A stretch of DNA of 64,000 nt, taken from contig JAQFVV010000050.1 of assembly GCA_028023455.1 (NCBI GenBank), positions 1,358,411 through 1,422,410 on the forward strand, written 5' to 3'. The stretch comes from Epiperipatus broadwayi. Its lineage: Eukaryota > Onychophora > Udeonychophora > Euonychophora > Peripatidae. Positions within the stretch are counted from its first letter, which is position 1. The number at the start of each line of letters is the position of its first letter. Shown here piece by piece: positions 1 through 13,898 of this stretch. The notes under the pieces were generated by a model that saw only the letters and a list, made by a program, of their open reading frames with translations, ran no database searches and was not told the origin of the DNA. The translations under genes and the position numbers were made by a program.

Positions 1-39
1 CATGAGGTGTGACATATATTATAGTGTTTGAGTGGATTA

Positions 40-372
40 TACAATAGATATGTCTCATGTAGAACAATATTCCACTTTCTTAAAATCTGTTAACATTTAT
101 TATAATAAAGAAAATGGAAATGAATCATTTACTGAATTTTTAGCAGCATAATATATAATCACTGAGGGATTATCATGTTTATTATTAAATATTTTAAAAT
201 CATAACACATACATAATATGGACTGCAGAGGAAAATCATATGATAATGGTGGTAAAATAAAGGAATATTATAATGAAGTACAGTAAAGAATAAAATACAT
301 GAATCAAAATGTGTCTTACGTATTTTGTTTAATTCAAAATTTTAATTTACGTCTTTGTGATGGTGAATTCAG
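40..372 (+). pseudogene. hAT-like transposase relic, N-terminal/middle part (ZMYM/DUF4371 type)
   Basis: A decayed reading frame, not an open one. From about position 49 it reads MSHVEQYSTFLKSV, and from 218 it reads MDCRGKSYDNGG, followed by an in-frame TAA and then a stretch ending FNLRLCDGEF. Transposase-derived ZMYM/DUF4371 proteins of the hAT superfamily typically show a 'RGQ-YDN-G-M' segment followed by a 'C--H-LNL--D' segment, and the order and spacing here match. The expected histidine of the second motif is not seen. The window begins inside the element, so the true N-terminus lies outside. The matching C-terminal part follows at 1209-2040 on the same strand. A cut-and-paste transposase is the inferred ancestral role; with its stops this copy is dead. 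Homology is judged by eye. Confidence 0.55.
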
Positions 373-1208
373 TACTATAGAATCAAAGAAATTGATCAAA
401 ATTATGAAAAGACTATTTACTCTCTTTGCAGATTTACATAATCATTGAACAAAATTGTCAAACCATATGAAAATAGCATTAAAACTGCTTCCAATGACAT
501 TCTGCATAAACCATGGATTAGCCTCCTGTATGTTCTTAGAATAGCAACAAAACATCGAAAAATTTGCTCCAACACTGTTTGAACAGCATTTAGAACATCA
601 CCTTCTCTTGACAATCTTCTGAACAATATTAATGTCAGACACTCCATTCAAACACACTTCTTAAATAGTCTATAAAATTTCATATTTATCTACAGCTTGC
701 CAAACAACATATTACAGGGAGTCTAGAGCTAATAGACTTACAAGAATCACCCAGCACACCTATCTTTATAAAAAAGCTAAACAAGACCAACAACATATGT
801 CATTTTTTGGATCACAAGCTTGCCACAGGATACATTTTCCCTTTTAACATTAAGACCATCTATATAGAGAGAGATAATCATAAGATAAAGTTCAGGAGGC
901 ATGGGTTATTCAAAAGATACAAATTCAATCAACAGAATGGGATCTTGCAGTCTTTTTGTCAAAAAAAATTGAACATCTAACATTTATAATTTACATTTCT
1001 TGCTATAGTAATTTGCATATTTTATAAACTATGTATTCATCCTGCTTTCAGCATAATTAGTAATTAATTCTGCACTATGATTCTGGTGAGAATTCACCAA
1101 ACATCAACCCAGTCCTATTAAGTGAGAATATATCCATTCAGTTATATCTTTTCATAGTGGCTTGACTCAGCTCGAGGTTGTTCAGAGTGTCAGATAGTAA
1201 GTAAAACT

Positions 1209-2040
1209 GTGTTGAATGAATTTATTAATATACCATCTCGTTATTCACTTGTTTGTGAAGCATATAATGTGTTACAAAATATTACAAAATCTCCCTGTTT
1301 TTTGCTTTTAGTTTGGTATAATATTTTAAGTGCAATAAATCAAGTAAACACAGGTCTACAGAATAATGATGTAACATTAAATCCCACTTTTACACTTATC
1401 AAATCAGTACATAATGTTCTTCAAGACATAAATAATGAATGTGAGAAATCTTAAGAGCTAAATAATTGTTCAATGTCTAGAACGGAGATGGAAGTATGTA
1501 TGGAACTTCTTACAATAAAGGAAAATGTTTTCTCAATGGAATAGGTATTGATGAAAGATGTCTCTGTGGCAAATTATAAGATTTTGTAAAATTTATCTTT
1601 TCGTAGATACTTTGATTTGTCAAATAGATGAAAGATTCAAGTCGGTTCCAAATTAGAAATTTATAAAATATGTGAATATTTGGTTGACCATACTTGCTCT
1701 TCTGAACTCTTAAATAAATATGGGAATAAATTTTGTATAAAAACTTTAGAATTTTTAATGAAGACAAAGTTTTTTCATTAAGAAATATAAGAGAGGTATT
1801 TATTCAAAATTAAATCATTCAATCTGCTGAATATCATAACAAAATTTTACAGTTTTAATGAAATTTTTCACATTTGTATTGCTCTTAGAATTTATTCATT
1901 ATTTCCAGTAGCTGTAGCCTATGCAGAATGGTTAATTAGTAAATTAACCAAAACATATCTTAGGCCCATAATGCTACAAAAAGAGACTCAATTCTTTAGC
2001 AATATTATCTACAGAAAATGTAGAAATAACAAACGTTAAA
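1209..2040 (+). pseudogene. hAT-like transposase relic, C-terminal part with hATC dimerisation remnant
   Basis: An 81-codon open stretch (1209-1454) contains VWYNILSAINQVNTGLQ, which resembles the 'WY-iL--iN-vnk-lQ' segment of DUF4371/ZMYM-type hAT proteins. After several stops, codons from about 1870 read CIALRIYSLFPVAVAYAEW and then LISKLTKTYLRPIM. This corresponds to the hATC region, whose usual core is 'iALRiyLt-PvtvasaERsFSkLk-iKtyLRs-M'. The ERSFS core has decayed to AEWLIS. hATC mediates transposase dimerisation in active family members. It continues the relic at 40-372 on the same strand. About 800 bp between them (375-1150) shows no convincing hAT sequence and may be decayed or inserted DNA. 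Several stops and shifts make it non-functional. Confidence 0.6.
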
Positions 2041-2100
2041 GACATAACCAGAAAAAGGAACTATTCAAAGTCCAAGTTTTGAAACTACTGACTTTACAAA

Positions 2101-2338
<238 letters not shown>

Positions 2339-2486
2339 TTTCAGTTTCTATAATTGTGGTATGTTCTGTAGCAATTAAAACTATAAACTACTAAATGTGA
2401 TATGTTTCTCTATTTCCATTATCTATCAGTAAGTGTTGAATATATAGAAAAAAAGAGACACCAAAAGGAAAAATAATATTGGTACT

Positions 2487-2890
2487 GTAATGTATCCATA
2501 CATATCAGGAATGGCAGTCAATATAACATTAGAACTGCTATTTCACACTTTGAGGAATTCTTACTTCTACCAAACATAAATTGGAAAGGTTGAAGAACAA
2601 AAATTGCATCTAAAAAATACCATGTGAATTTGGAAAAAAGTATATTGGTCAAACTTGTTGCCTTGTTGAACAGCAATTGAAAGAACACAACTAATGGTTA
2701 AAAGAGAAAAAAACAGATGTGTCCAAAGTAGCAGACCATGTTAATTTGGGAAAATACAAAAATATTGGATAAAGAGGGAAAAGGGCAAAAAGAAAATTCA
2801 AGGAAGTTGCTCATATGACAATGGCAAATAATTCTATGTCAACCCAGTGTGACAGTACACAATGTATGAAAGCCTAATTAAGCTTGCTCT
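2487..2890 (+). pseudogene. Penelope-like element relic: linker and GIY-YIG endonuclease fragment
   Basis: Starting at 2487 a frame reads VMYPYISGM, the 'lPYi-g-s' segment that precedes the endonuclease in canonical PLEs. After a frameshift the sequence around 2620-2690 reads CEFGKKYIGQT and then LKEHN. This matches the 'C-cGk-YIGqT-r-l--Rl-EH' core of the PLE GIY-YIG domain, followed by SKVADHV, like the family's 'ksAvaeHv'. The catalytic arginine position appears substituted (EQQLKEH where R-L-EH is usual). The frame is broken by at least one stop and one shift. No reverse transcriptase portion is visible upstream, so this is a 3' fragment. It differs in sequence from the two palindromic PLEs further right and is probably a third family. 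Confidence 0.6.
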
Positions 2891-2988
2891 TAGAAAAAGT
2901 TATTTTAAAAAAACTGAAGGATACAGGAGGATTTGAACCAACCCTCATATAAATATATAAAATTTGTATTCTCTATTGCCTTTGACAA

Positions 2989-3300
2989 AATGTTTCAGTT
3001 GGTTAGGGCATTTGCCTTAAAATTCAATATTCAAAAATTTATAAAGGTGTGAGTTCAACTCCTATGCTAATTCTGTTACTGGTCAGGCCAGCAACAGCTG
3101 AAGAAGAGTGGAGAATAATAATACTCAAAACATTGTGTTTTAGTAACCTGAGTTAACTATTTGTGTGTTATTACTTACTATCAAGTTATTTGTATTTGAA
3201 AAGTTTAAATTAAGTTCAAAATTTTTTATACATTCAACATTTAATGATAAATGATGGAAATTACCCAACGTATTATCACATTTAATATACTATCATCATA
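2989..3300 (+). mobile_element. tRNA-Leu-like SINE (family 1), copy 1
   Basis: A tRNA-like head (cagttggttagggcat, then a TTAA-containing anticodon arm, then gtgagttcaactcctatgc as a B-box-like segment) is followed by a conserved body containing gtcaggccagcaac and tgaagaagag. The tail contains gtgtgttattactta. The same head, body and tail recur near 27.9-28.3 kb and 42.3-42.7 kb in both orientations, which identifies a dispersed repeat. The longer variable region and TTAA anticodon loop fit derivation from tRNA-Leu; that assignment is inference. Confidence 0.6.
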
Positions 3301-5095
3301 AACCTTCAGACGAATAAAAACAATCGAATTTCAGTGTTATAAATTCGGTAATTAAATATGTATTGTCGTAAACATTCTTTCTAATTGTTGAATACCGAAA
3401 TAAGTCTGTAAATTACTTATCTTAATTTACTACAATTTTACATTATTGATATTATAAATATATAATTCAGATTTCAATAATTCGGTATAAAATTTTGCCC
3501 AATAAAAATTTTATAGGGGGTCCAAAATCTGATCTTCCAGGATTGTCACATATTTATAACCCCACCCCCACCCCGGTGATTATTGCAATCTCTATTTACA
3601 TATATATTAAAAATATATAAACTGCATGAAAAAATGTCTGTCAAGATATCTACCGGAATAATTTCAAATTCATCAGCATATAACTTTTCTTTATTTTCCT
3701 TACTTTTACTGAATTCATGAATTATTAAAAAAACCGAAATTATCTAACGGAGCGAAAAAATATTCATAACAAAGAATATTAGTGTGTTTTTTAGTGACTT
3801 CGAAAGATTATTCCTTTTAAAGTTACAATTTCTAAATATAAAAAAGTTAAGATATATTTGCTTTTTCAACTTATCAACAAAAGTCAATATTCCAGTTGTA
3901 TTTACATTGAGTATTTATTTTATCCCATGACTAAGGCTAAAAATATTTGAACTGGAAAGAAAGAAAAAATTCCAGCACGCACATAAAATCTGAAAAAAAA
4001 AAAAAATAAGCAAAAAAAAAATCAATTTAATAATGGTAATAAAAATTTTATTTTAAAATTGAACGTCGAAAAACAATAATACAATTAGAAAACTTAATTA
4101 ACTTTGATTAAACGTAGATCATTAATCTACAATAATTTAAGGTTATTTATTAATCTAATAGTTGTGATAAACAAGCTGGTATAAGAATAGTCAGTTTTCC
4201 AACACATATTCTAAAAACGTATGGATAATAACATATGAGAAAAATAAATGAGCCTTAAAAGGCTTAAAATTTATATCTGGATAAATGTCATCTCTAGTTT
4301 AATAAATGATTAGCAATTACTATGAATGGTATCAAAAGTGTCAGTTAAGAACGTTTCTCTGTAATTCAAAGCATAAAAACCACTTTATACAACAGAAAGT
4401 GTAATTAGATTATTGGAATGCAAAATGTATTTTAGAAAATAGAGCAATTAATCATGTGCCCAAAATCACTAAAGTGAGAGATCATAGAAGATTTCTAATT
4501 GGAATTCCCCTCTCACCAAACATATCATATTCTTATAACTGACAATAATTATTTACATCCCAAACATTAACCAGTCTATTTTATTGTACGTATAGAGGCC
4601 TTTATCCCATCATAAATATCACTACCTTCATTCTTTTTCATACTCAGGTTATTAAAATACTATTTGATCCATATTGACAAACCTCACAAATGTGAAATAA
4701 TCTTTCTGAAGAAATTAGGTAATATGAAAATGAAAATCCAAACCCATGCATGATTTGATGTTTGTGTGGTTTTCTAGATTATGATCTCTTTCACAATACC
4801 ACAGTAACTTCTCTAATCTTTTTTTGATTCTGTTTACTTACTAATAATGCTATAAAAATGAATATTTCTTCATTATTAGGAACAAAATACTTCATTGGAT
4901 TTGCATTCATCATCAATATTTTCTCAATTTTTCATAATTCACGAAAACGTTTCACATTCAAATTTTGGTATTATCATGTATCTGGGACTGTTATATATAA
5001 AAAATATACTGACAAAAATCATTTAATCAAATAAAATCTTAAAATCAATTGAAATAAATGAAAAAAAGTTGCAATAAGAAAGAAAATGCATTAAT
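3301..5095. other. AT-rich stretch without recognised features
   Basis: Nothing recognisable at protein level. A C-rich patch (cccacccccaccccgg, about 3560-3577) stands out from the AT background. Poly-A tracts occur near 3990-4020. No ORF above noise. Confidence 0.5.
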
Positions 5096-5097
5096 TC

Positions 5098-5255
5098 AAT
5101 ACAGAATGTAGTTTGCTATGAAGGAAAGATTAAAAATATTACAAATTAACTCTAGCTTACAACCATAAATATGACTTACCTGGTCAAAAGCTGTACTGAA
5201 CGAGTTAATTTGTAATACTTTTAATTTTTTCTTCATAGTGAATAGTGCTACAAAA
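5098..5255. mobile_element. Small palindromic MITE-like element
   Basis: Imperfect inverted arms at 5112-5152 and 5202-5243 (left ends in acaaattaactc, right begins gagttaatttgt) are separated by about 50 bp. Size and shape fit a non-autonomous DNA transposon. No target duplication can be fixed in the AT-rich flanks. Confidence 0.55.
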
Positions 5256-7815
5256 TAAAAAGGAAAAAGTAAAGGTTATAGACCTACAGATAAAAATGAA
5301 TTAAGGAATAATAAAGAATAATAGCTCAATTCTTTTGAAGGAATGATGAATATTTGCATACTAACATGTATTACTATAACTAATGACATCAATTATATGA
5401 TAAAAGACTCAGTCACATATCTGGTGAAAAACAGCAGTGAATTACAGCTGATTAAATAAAGTATAATCTGTATATATCTTTAAATAAATAATTATAAATG
5501 AATATATTAAGTAGTAAAGAAATAACCTTGCACAACAATCAATAATCAAAATATCATCGCCTAAATTAAAAGTAGGTGTTTTGAATACTTATATTTTAGA
5601 TCATGATTGTCAGAAAAAACACATTCTACTAACTATTTGTTGTTAAAAAACCAAAGATAATATCAATGTTCAATAAAAACTATTCTCTTGCAATGTCCAT
5701 AAGTTTCCATTCTTAGAGTAACTCTACTACAAGATTGATCTTTTTGACTTTTTAATATTTCCTATTTTGTTAATTCTTAAACAATTAATCAAGATCTATA
5801 TTCAAAGAAGAGCAATTAAATAATTTCATAACATAAAGGTTAATTACATTTGAATCATGACTATGGATAGTTTTGAATGTCTTTGGAATTAAATATAACA
5901 ACAATTAAGGGAGAGTAAAAAAAAAAAATTAGAAATAAGAGTATTAAAATGGCTACATATAAAATAAAATCTTTGCTAATAAATATATTTTAATGCTCAA
6001 AACATACATATTAAAAATATAATTATATACTAAAACAGAAATCAAAAAATATAGGTAATATTAATGTAGATTAATTATCTAAAATTTAAAAAGCTCACCA
6101 ATGTTGAAAAAGGTAATAAAACAACTTAAAAAATAAGTAATGTCTACTTAAATACATCAATCCCATTTTCATTCCATATAAAAACTTAAACAAGATATTT
6201 CCTTTTTATAATCACATGACAAACTATTCTATGGTCTATGGTAACTCCATTCCATGGATCTCATTCAGATTATAATACATTAAACACATTAAAAGTGATA
6301 TATATATATATGAAAAAACAAGGCATAATGCTACCTGAACACAATATAAAATATATGAAATATCCCATAGTTAATTTTTTCCAGTCACACTTCCCCTTTA
6401 AATAAAGAAAATTCAAAATTTAACAATACACTGAAATACTATAGCTATGGGGCATTTCACCTATTATATGTACATTTAAATATTTCCATGGATTGTTATT
6501 ATGATAAAGAATAAGAATGAAAAAATATATTCATGTAAACTGATATAATGTTTAGCTTTGATGTTGCCAAGAAACTATCAATTACTACTAATTCACAATC
6601 CCTAGGTTAAACAAGTTTGCTCATTAACCTATAATAACTCTTTTGTTAGAGTTTTTTTATAAAAGTTAATTGTATTTTCATTCCGCATAATAATTCCAAC
6701 AGTTTTCGTAATAACCATTTCCTACCTAATTTTATTGGACTTTTAACCATGTTTATACATTTGTTTATATTTTTATAAATATATAAAGTTTCATAACATT
6801 TTCTTTTTTTATAATTTTTAATATATTTTATTGCTTCAATATTTTTTGATTATTCATACTATGATCAGTATCTAAAAATGAATACAAGATTCAAATTGTA
6901 TATCTTCTTCCTTTTTAAATTATTCTAACATGTTCTTAATCTCTTTCAAATGCACACTTTTCTGACCGAAGTATATGTAAAACATAATAGTCACAATTAA
7001 TTTTATAAACTGCCCCCTATTTTATTTTATAATATCATCAATCATTTTATGATTACATATCCTTTCCCTAAAGATTCATTATTTTTCTAGCCTACTTTAA
7101 TATCATCTAGCATCTTTTCTTTGATCAATGTCTTATATACATCTAATGAATATAGTGCAGAAAAAAAACATTTCTTATCTTTTCATACACACTTTATATT
7201 ATTTCTTATATTAATTTTGCATTTGATTATTTAAATTTCCTCAAATATTTTTATAACCTATTTTTACATAACCATTTTTAATTTCTAATTTCTGTGTAAA
7301 CATTTATTTTGTATTCAATGTTAGTCTGACATTTTTTAATCTAAAAGCTTTTTAAATTATATGTTCTGAGATTGTGGTAGACATAAATTTGGATCAATTA
7401 TTTTTCATTTTTCTTTATTTATTTTTAATATATTGCTGAATAAATATTTCTCCATTAACCTTTTTTTTAAAAAAAATTATCTAAACATTTTAATCCCTTT
7501 TCTTTCTCTTCCATTGGAAATCCAATATATTATTTTGCTACTTCCCATTCAATTATATTCTCCATTATAATATTCTATAATTTCTTACTTTTTGTTATAT
7601 TTATCAATTATATTTTCTTCTATCAAGTCAGTTTCATTTGACAACATAACCTTATAACACTGTATATAAAAAAGAACAGAGACAAAAATTAGAAGTTGAG
7701 AATGTTTATATAAAGACAGTTATAAAAATACTAGAAGTATTTTAAATAGTAAAGATGACAATATTATATATATATTATAATGATTGGGAGGATTCATCTT
7801 TGCAGTCCATTATGA
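5256..7815. other. AT-rich stretch without recognised features
   Basis: Low-complexity AT-rich DNA with short A and T tracts and brief TA repeats (for example near 6298-6310). No coding signal, RNA gene or element boundary was recognised. Confidence 0.5.
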
Positions 7816-7819
7816 TATT

Positions 7820-8376
<557 letters not shown>

Positions 8377-9685
8377 GAAAGGAATGTAAGAAAGCAGATA
8401 TATTTATTTTTGATTATGTATAAAATTTGATTTATTTATTAGTAAAGGGAGATGGATACTTTTAGTAGTTTGATGCATAGGTTTTCCTTTCTAAAATTGA
8501 TTATTTAATATATATATATATATATACACAATGCAATATTTTTTGTATTAGAAAATGTTGCAATTTTTTTTCTCTTCAATTGTTATCTCTGTTCAATTTT
8601 GTTGTATAATTTTCTCTCCAATGTTTGTGGTATATATTTTGTTATGATTATAGATTTGGAAAAGATAGTGATATATGCAGAGTGAATAAACAGACTATAT
8701 GAAAATCACTTTGGGAATTGTAATATATATATATGTATAAAACTATAATTTTATTGTTTAAAAAAAAGAAAAAATATGTTTCTGATTCACAGATAAGTAT
8801 TTATTTATTGTATGTATTCTGAATTGTTTAGATTTATTTAGATATCTATAAGATTGAATCACATATTAATTTTTTTAAACAATTATAAAATATTAAAAGA
8901 AAAAGAAAGTTCTAAAGAACTTGATAGTTGTATTAACAATAGGTTTCGATTTTTATTGTCTCATGAAAGTGTAAGCTAGGATGCCATGGTAATTGATGAC
9001 CCAACAAAGAAAGAAGAGATTCTAGTAATTTTTATCACTGTTGACAATCATGTTAACAGAAAAGGAATAATAAAATTTGTTATCATTATATTTTTTTCTT
9101 CTGCCTAAATTTTAATTCATGGAAATTTATTTGAATTGAGTAATATTAAAAAAATTTTGGCTAACTAAAAAGACTTGATAGCTAAGGGATTTATTTTCCC
9201 TTTGTTCTATATGTTTACAACTAATTATGATATGAATGAGAACAAATCTTCACCTAAAAAATAAATAAATAATTTAAAAAATAAATTGTTATACCTATCC
9301 TGAAGATTAAGATGAGAATTTTAATAGTAAAAATATTTGAAATAACACTGCCACATCTGTTAGTATATTTTACTTTAACAAGCAGAAAGAAAGCTTTAAG
9401 GAGTGGCAACTTTCATTATTCATAAAATATGAGCATTTGTCAACTAAAGATAAGCTGCCATATTAATCTTATTCAAGCAAGATTAAATTTAAATTCTTAC
9501 AACAATTGCCAATTTTTTGAAAAAAAAATAATAGTAAAATAATGACGAATCAAAATGATTAAGCTTTAAAAAAGATTACAGTATATGTATTTGTTTTGTT
9601 TTTTTTCTATTGGGGTTGCCATGGCAAACTAACAATCCACCAGGTATTCTTTTGTTGTTTTTTTTGTTTTAATACATATATATAT
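8377..9685. other. AT-rich stretch without recognised features
   Basis: A short TA run lies at about 8508-8525. No reading frame, tRNA-like head or inverted arm was recognised up to the LTR-like element that starts at 9686. Confidence 0.5.
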
Positions 9686-11826
9686 TGTAACGAGACAGCG
9701 TTACATCAGTATTAAATCTAGGAAGCATAGATCAGAACGGGACAAATCGATAAACACACACACACCAGCAAGCAACCTAAAACACTCGTAATTTTATTTT
9801 CGTAACTTGTAATAGTTTTCTTCCTCCCATAAATACATTTATAAAACACATTGATAAAATACAGACGGTAAACGTCTAATTAAATGATTAAAGCTTTCAG
9901 ACGATAAAAAAAAAATAATAACAAAATATAATTTGCTCTCCTAAATAACAAAATATAATATGCTCTCCTAAATAGTAAAATATAATTGTCAATCAAAGAC
10001 ACCACGGGGTAGTTAAAAATGTTTGTTTTAGAAATATAGTTTTAGCTAGAATAAAACTTATAGAAAAGATTTGAGGAAAAGATAAAATGCTCGACTTCTA
10101 AATTTAATATAGCTTGTATTGTTCTGGTAAAACACACGCACCCCCCCATTCATTCGAGGTGTGAAGGATAAGGTTGGTTGGGGAGATTTTAAAAAAAGAG
10201 TTTTTTAAAAAAAATTTTTTTCTTTACAAAAAAAAGTGGGGGTACGGGAACCCCAACCCGCGCCGAGGGACCACCACCTCCACAAAGAAGGAAGTAGGGG
10301 GGGTGGATTGGAACCATAAGGATCAACCTTTATAAATACCAGTCAAAACCTATTCAATGGTTCGATTCGCTCGATTCAGTTCAATTGATACGGTGATTCA
10401 GTTTTGTTTTCCGATTCTGTGTATTCCGAGTTATCACCTGCTCATTTTATTCCGATGCTTATGCTTTTATTTTAACAATAGAGTTGTTCTGAATTAGCTT
10501 GATTTATTCCTCAGTATTTAAAATGATCATTATGAAATTAATACCAAGAGCGTCGATTGTCATGAGGGGCTAATAAACCCTTCAGCGATTGATCGGCGCT
10601 CCGCTACTGAAATATCTCCGAAGCTATGAAATTCCGATAACATCGTCGTGTGAAGTTGATGCTCCTAATAATCGTAATGTTCCGTGAAATACCCAAACTC
10701 ATCCAGACCAATCGATATTCGTTGTAAACAAGCAAATCACTCCAGCAAGAAAAGCATCACCTGCGTTCAAATCCTCGTGACACTTGAAGCAGCGGAAAAC
10801 CAGATCAAATCCTAGGTAAATATGTTTTATATTATGTTCACTCACTCAATTTATAAACTCGTCAGGCAATCTCATAATTAACCAACATAAATTTGCTCAA
10901 ACAAATCTTAAAACTTTCCTCATCATGATAATTTATCTTTGTAATAGAACTTTGTAAACATGAACTTTGAACTTAAGTGAATCTAAGGAAAGATAAGATA
11001 TTTTTCTCAAATAGAAAGGAACTTTATCTCGATAATCACATTATGTTATGTTTAATTATGATTCTCTGTGAGCGTGAATGTATGTGCGCGTGTGTAATAA
11101 ACCAATTAATAATGTCTTCTTTTCATATTTAATAAATTTGTTCAATATCTAATCAAGTCGAGCATTCTCAAATCTTTTCACACACACTCAAAACCGTAGT
11201 TTATTATTCTTTAATGACTTATCTTTGAAGTATATTTAGTTAAATTTAATTTTCGTTTCAATTTATTTACTTTATTAATTATGTCAACATCGTGCCGTAA
11301 GTCACGATGTTTCTTATTTAACCTTAGTTAAGATAGATTTAAGAGCGGGCGGGTCTATAATCAATCGAAGTAAACGTCAAATAATTATGTTATATATGAT
11401 ACATCGGGGGGATGAACTTGTAAGCCTAGTGTTCGGGGCGTAAACGAACCACCTCATTGGTCAGTGACAACCAATAAATGAATCTTATGCTGTAATCGAC
11501 TAATTAGAAAACCATGCTGATTTTTCATTAGCGGACAATGCGTCTTTTCCGGGAGGAGTCGTCCTCGAAACAATCATGTAGCGGCCTTGAGAAACCTTAT
11601 TGGTCCATGCTGGGAGTTTTGAGCTAGTGGGTGGGATTAGACTTCGAAATCGTTTTGACATGATGTAAGGTGATGCGAGTAATTAAAATCCACTTAAATA
11701 ATCGTATCTGGCGCCCCCTTGTGTGGATAGTGAATAACTGTCGATATGAGAAAATAAATAAAGCCTTACGCTATGTCATGTTTATTTCGAAGCCGGTAAT
11801 CTCAGTCAGATAGTCGGCCGGTTACA
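9686..11826 (+). mobile_element. Solo-LTR-like element, family B, copy 1 (2.14 kb)
   Basis: It begins TGTAACGAGACAGCG and ends CGGCCGGTTACA, i.e. TG...CA termini with a 6-bp terminal inversion (TGTAAC/GTTACA), and lies between TA repeats. A full-length inverted copy at 16902-19044 defines both ends. Moderately GC-richer than its surroundings, it has a TATA-like tataaata near 10333 and AATAAA motifs near 11750 in this orientation. TATA and AATAAA candidates exist on the other strand too, so the transcription direction is uncertain. No internal retrotransposon region adjoins it, so a solo LTR from LTR-LTR recombination is the best reading; a TIR element with very short TIRs is the alternative. 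Positions about 10140-10330 differ strongly from the other copy. Confidence 0.65.
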
Positions 11827-11937
11827 ATATATATATATAATATATAGATGACTGATACATAGTACATATATATTATGCTTTAATAGAATTTTATTAGCAT
11901 TTATTCTCATGAAAATCATTTATATATATATATATAT

Positions 11938-13878
11938 TGTGAGAGTACCATATGAGCCTCACCTAAAACAATTTGTGTTTCTTTGTGAATTTAACTGTGC
12001 CTATATCGAATCAACAGATATAAATAACATACACCTATCTTAAGCTTTTCATATATCAGATACATAAACTAGTTAGTATCAAAAGAATAATTCTAAAAAT
12101 GAATAATTCTAGTTTATTTATACACACACATAAATAAAATGTTTCTAACTAATAGTATTTTTTTTGTTAAACTAAAACTTGACATTTGACAAAGCCTTAA
12201 GTCAACATTGCATTTTTATCAGTTGAAACAAAGGAAATAAATGTTTGGGGTTCATTACAAATTGTATATTTTAAACAATAGAGCATGAGCATGACTATGT
12301 GATATCCTTGCTGAAATTAATCCAGTATAAAAATGAACTAATATTGTTATAGCAATAATCTTCTATTTAGTTATCAAGGCAAGAACTACATCTGTAAATT
12401 TAAATGTGTTCGAATTTAAAACACATTTAAAAAAAATTAAAAAAAGAAGATTCAATATTTTAAAACCTGTTTCAAGTAATTAATTTACTGCCTTTTAATA
12501 TTATAAAGAACTATAGAAAAATAATCAATGAAATTAACAAGGTTATAAAAGTTATCAACGTCTTCGAAATGAGCTTTCAAAATATATATTTAAGAAGACA
12601 AAAATTTATAAAGATGTTCTTTGGCTAGATAATTTATGCCAGGGATTTCTACTGATGTTTTAAACCTGAACATGTAAATTTATTCTTACTTAATCAATGC
12701 CTAAAATATAATCATCGTAATTCTCATTTTAAAAGCTGCCTTAATATTGGAGTATTATATTGAAGAAGATGTTAAATATTTTACTACACAAATATTTAAA
12801 GAATGAATATCTGGATTGCCTCTGGAAAGGATGATCAATGAACTTTACGTTTCAACATTCATCATCACTTTATTTTGTCTAAGGAGGGATATAAAACTGT
12901 TATTCTTTCTTGTCTTGGATTACTTCATTGTGCATTTTAATAACCCTTAAACTTTATTTCCTTTGTGGATAATTATATTTACTTAAAAAAATTACTTCGT
13001 ATATTAAAGTGGAGAACTGATAAGATGAACACTTTATTTTTTTATTTATTTAATACAATTTATATGTTGATATTTTGATATATACTCTGATGGAAATGAC
13101 AGCTGACTAAGGTAAACGTTTTTAAATTATTTCAATTTGGAAGTAAGTTTTATTATATTCCAAATTGAATCTTACATGACAATTAACATAATATATTTTT
13201 AAACATACATAACTAATATCAGAATACATTATATTATTAATCTAGTGTGAATGAATGTTATCATATATAGACATACAACACACACTGAATCATTTTAATC
13301 ACACAATAGGTAGGTTTATAATGTATTATGTGTATTATTTATAATATGCATGATTTTAAATTATATATATGTAAATGATTACATTATTTTTTTTGTATAT
13401 TAAATAATTTATTAGTGTATATCTATAAGCACAGATTATAATTCTAAATTTTAATGTTTTTATGTGATAATATTTTTGTTTTTTATTACGGATTAAAATG
13501 TTTTAAACTTGATTTTAAAATTAAACAGGTCTCGTTTGTTTATTTTATTTAGTCATTTTATAAAACCAATAATTATAAATATACATATTCATAAATATAT
13601 ATGTTAAATCAACGTAGTGATTTAATATTTATAAAGAAGTTATATATAGCTTATATTAAATTTATTATTACTATGGGATATTTGTGGAAATGTCTGAAGA
13701 GAGTCGATTGCAATTTTTATTCTGAGCTTGAATTCTGAGAGTAATGAGGTTATTAATAGAGGAGTGGATTGGATTATATTTTAAATCACATCATCCATGG
13801 CATTCTATAAAAAGACACAAAGTCCGACTATAGGTAGATGTGACTTCCTCAAGTCCTGAAAAGAATCATCCCATTATA
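11938..13878 (+). repeat. 5' LTR of the gypsy-type element (family A)
   Basis: Starts TGTGAGAGTACCATATGAG and ends around atcatcccattata, directly before the primer binding site. It matches 19260-21181 end to end. The 3' terminus shared by both copies is ttata and not the usual CA. It contains no ORF. Confidence 0.85.
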
Positions 13879-13880
13879 TA

Positions 13881-13898
13881 TGGTGCCCAATGTGGGGC
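13881..13898 (+). promoter_or_regulatory. Primer binding site, tRNA-Lys type
   Basis: TGGTGCCCAATGTGGGGC lies 2 bp after the 5' LTR. It differs at two positions from the tRNA-Lys(1,2)-type PBS used by several retroelements (TGGCGCCCAACGTGGGGC). This is where minus-strand cDNA synthesis would be primed. Confidence 0.8.

Noticed and set aside
417-647. 76-codon minus-strand ORF containing RRLSREGDVLNAVQTVLEQ
   Set aside because: No domain recognised, and it lies within the span of a plus-strand hAT relic. Insufficient support to call it a gene.
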